Shown one piece after another: positions 22,400 to 23,399 of a stretch of 23,399 nt of DNA (positions are counted from its first letter, which is position 1; the number at the start of each line of letters is the position of its first letter). The notes below the pieces were generated by a model, which saw only the letters and a list, made by a program, of their open reading frames with translations, had not been told where the DNA came from and made no database searches. A program made the position numbers and the translations under genes. The DNA comes from Caldithrix sp964532875 (GTDB taxonomy: Bacteria > Calditrichota > Calditrichia > Calditrichales > Calditrichaceae), in contig CAZHIZ010000041.1 of the NCBI GenBank assembly GCA_964532875.1, forward strand, positions 1-23,399, in the 5' to 3' direction.

Positions 22400-23298
22400 A
22401 GCATTTTTTCGTAACGCCAGAAAACGCGTTCGACCACGGCATTAACATAATAAGAATAGAAGCGAATGGGGCCTACCCAGGGAATAATCGATTTTTCCAA
22501 TCCCCAGTCTTTCATATCTTGCAAGCAGCGTTTTAGCAGTATGCCGCCGATGCCTTTGCCTCTTAAATCAGGGTGCGTACCCATGGGGCCGAACCACCCT
22601 GTACCGAAATTGTTGCCGTTGTGAGCCGAAAAGGCCTTGATTGTTCCATCAAGAATGGCAATGTGAATGGCGATGGGTAAGGAGTGATAGGCATTCAGTA
22701 CTTCATGCCGCCAGAGAGGAAATTCCTCATCGATAAATTTTAACAAAGCTTCACGATCTTCATAGGTAGCCCGTCGAATTTCAATGCCTTCATTTAAAAG
22801 TTTGTTTTCTTCTTCCTGAGTGTCAAACGATTGTCCCTGCAGATCCACGGTCATATTGGACGTATCGGCAAAACGTTTAAAACCCATGGTTTCAAAAAAG
22901 GCAAGCGCCGGGGTGTAGCGCGGGTCGATGCCGGGCATGAAGTAATTGAACGGGACATCGTAAACACGGATTTTTTGCATGCCCCGTTTTTTTAAAGCTT
23001 CTTCCAGAGCCTGGTAAAGTTCGCGGCCGTATCCCTGCCGCCGGTAAGGTTGAGCCACCACCATTAATTTGACATAGCCGATTTTTTCTCCGCGTATTTC
23101 ACGGGTTACACCGGCAATGTATCCTACCGGTTCATCGTCTACTTCATAAAGAAACACAAGATCGGGATCATAGGTAGGATCTTCCAAAATCTTTTCTCTG
23201 AGTAAAACTTCGGTTAATTGGTCGAACTCCATGTGCCGATTCGATAAAGAAAGCATGGCCGGAATATCACTTTCATTAAACTTGCGAATGCCGCTCAT
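22396..23298 (-). CDS. Tandem GNAT-family N-acetyltransferase
   Basis: A 300-residue protein with two GNAT folds. The first is residues 1-150, with the acetyl-CoA loop RRQGYG at 86-91 after the strand YVKLMVVAQPY and the closing element ALAFFETMGF. The second is residues 171-300, with the loop RGKGIG at 246-251 after MGTHPDL. Both pyrophosphate-binding loops look intact, so both sites might bind acetyl-CoA; in known tandem GNATs such as mycothiol synthase usually only one half is active. The substrate is unknown. GGAGG precedes the ATG. Its stop overlaps the convergent kinase stop by four bases, leaving no room for a separate terminator. Confidence 0.9.
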   Translation of the reverse strand: MSGIRKFNESDIPAMLSLSNRHMEFDQLTEVLLREKILEDPTYDPDLVFLYEVDDEPVGYIAGVTREIRGEKIGYVKLMVVAQPYRRQGYGRELYQALEEALKKRGMQKIRVYDVPFNYFMPGIDPRYTPALAFFETMGFKRFADTSNMTVDLQGQSFDTQEEENKLLNEGIEIRRATYEDREALLKFIDEEFPLWRHEVLNAYHSLPIAIHIAILDGTIKAFSAHNGNNFGTGWFGPMGTHPDLRGKGIGGILLKRCLQDMKDWGLEKSIIPWVGPIRFYSYYVNAVVERVFWRYEKML

Positions 23299-23399
23299 CA
23301 GTTACCTCCAAGACGTTTTTGTTTACATTGCTTTTTTAAATTAAGAGTGCTTATTGTAATTCGCAAGTTTAAAGCCCGGGCATGGTAATGCATTGGGCG

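Overview
The window looks like a draft-assembly contig (it contains a 100-N scaffold gap) from an anaerobic Gram-negative bacterium, most likely of the FCB group (Calditrichota, Ignavibacteria or a relative). This placement is inferred from Ala-Gln ends of signal peptides (LHAQ, LYAQ), an aromatic-terminated outer-membrane barrel, a Reg_prop/Y_Y_Y hybrid sensor kinase, very haem-rich cytochromes and ordinary purine-rich ribosome binding sites. No rRNA or tRNA gene was seen, so the phylum is not proven.

Layout. 1-360: intergenic repeat DNA. 370-1336 (minus): an ArsR regulator with a CVC metal box and a thioredoxin-fold protein. 1774-9792 (minus): the centrepiece, a tightly packed operon. In transcription order it encodes a cytochrome b with two H-x13-H helices, a 20-haem c-type cytochrome, a 22-haem cytochrome, a 10-haem cytochrome, an outer-membrane beta-barrel and a membrane-anchored ferredoxin/FAD/NAD(P) oxidoreductase. 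10373-11197 (minus): an ArsR-family regulator plus a NifX/NafY-type protein, divergent from 11401-14239 (plus): another ArsR-family regulator, a TMADH-like flavin/Fe-S oxidoreductase and a protein of unknown function. 14272-14697 (minus): thioredoxin-coupled arsenate reductase. 14700-16030: a 1.3-kb gene-free island packed with repeats. 16097-17002 (minus): a Clp1/Grc3-like P-loop kinase. 17472-22399 (plus): a hybrid sensor histidine kinase of about 1590 residues, interrupted only by an assembly gap. 22396-23298 (minus): a tandem-GNAT acetyltransferase.

How the genes may work together. The minus-strand operon has the parts of a trans-envelope electron conduit. A cytoplasmic NAD(P)H/FAD/[4Fe-4S] module could feed a di-haem b protein in the inner membrane, which passes electrons to three multihaem cytochromes (52 predicted c-haems in total) next to an outer-membrane barrel. 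The 10- and 22-haem proteins share one design, one leading haem plus n three-haem modules (n = 3 and 7), and appear to be paralogues that differ by module number. The direction of flow (extracellular reduction or uptake) and the substrate cannot be read from the sequence. The surrounding ArsR, ArsC and thioredoxin genes add an arsenic/redox theme, but no arsenite efflux pump or respiratory arsenate reductase is present.

Non-coding DNA is unusually structured. A roughly 280-bp sequence occurs as inverted copies at 1-290 and 15265-15555, bracketing the whole cytochrome/ars block. An array of 23-bp units at 15012-15148 forms hairpins whose loop is conserved while both stem strands change together.
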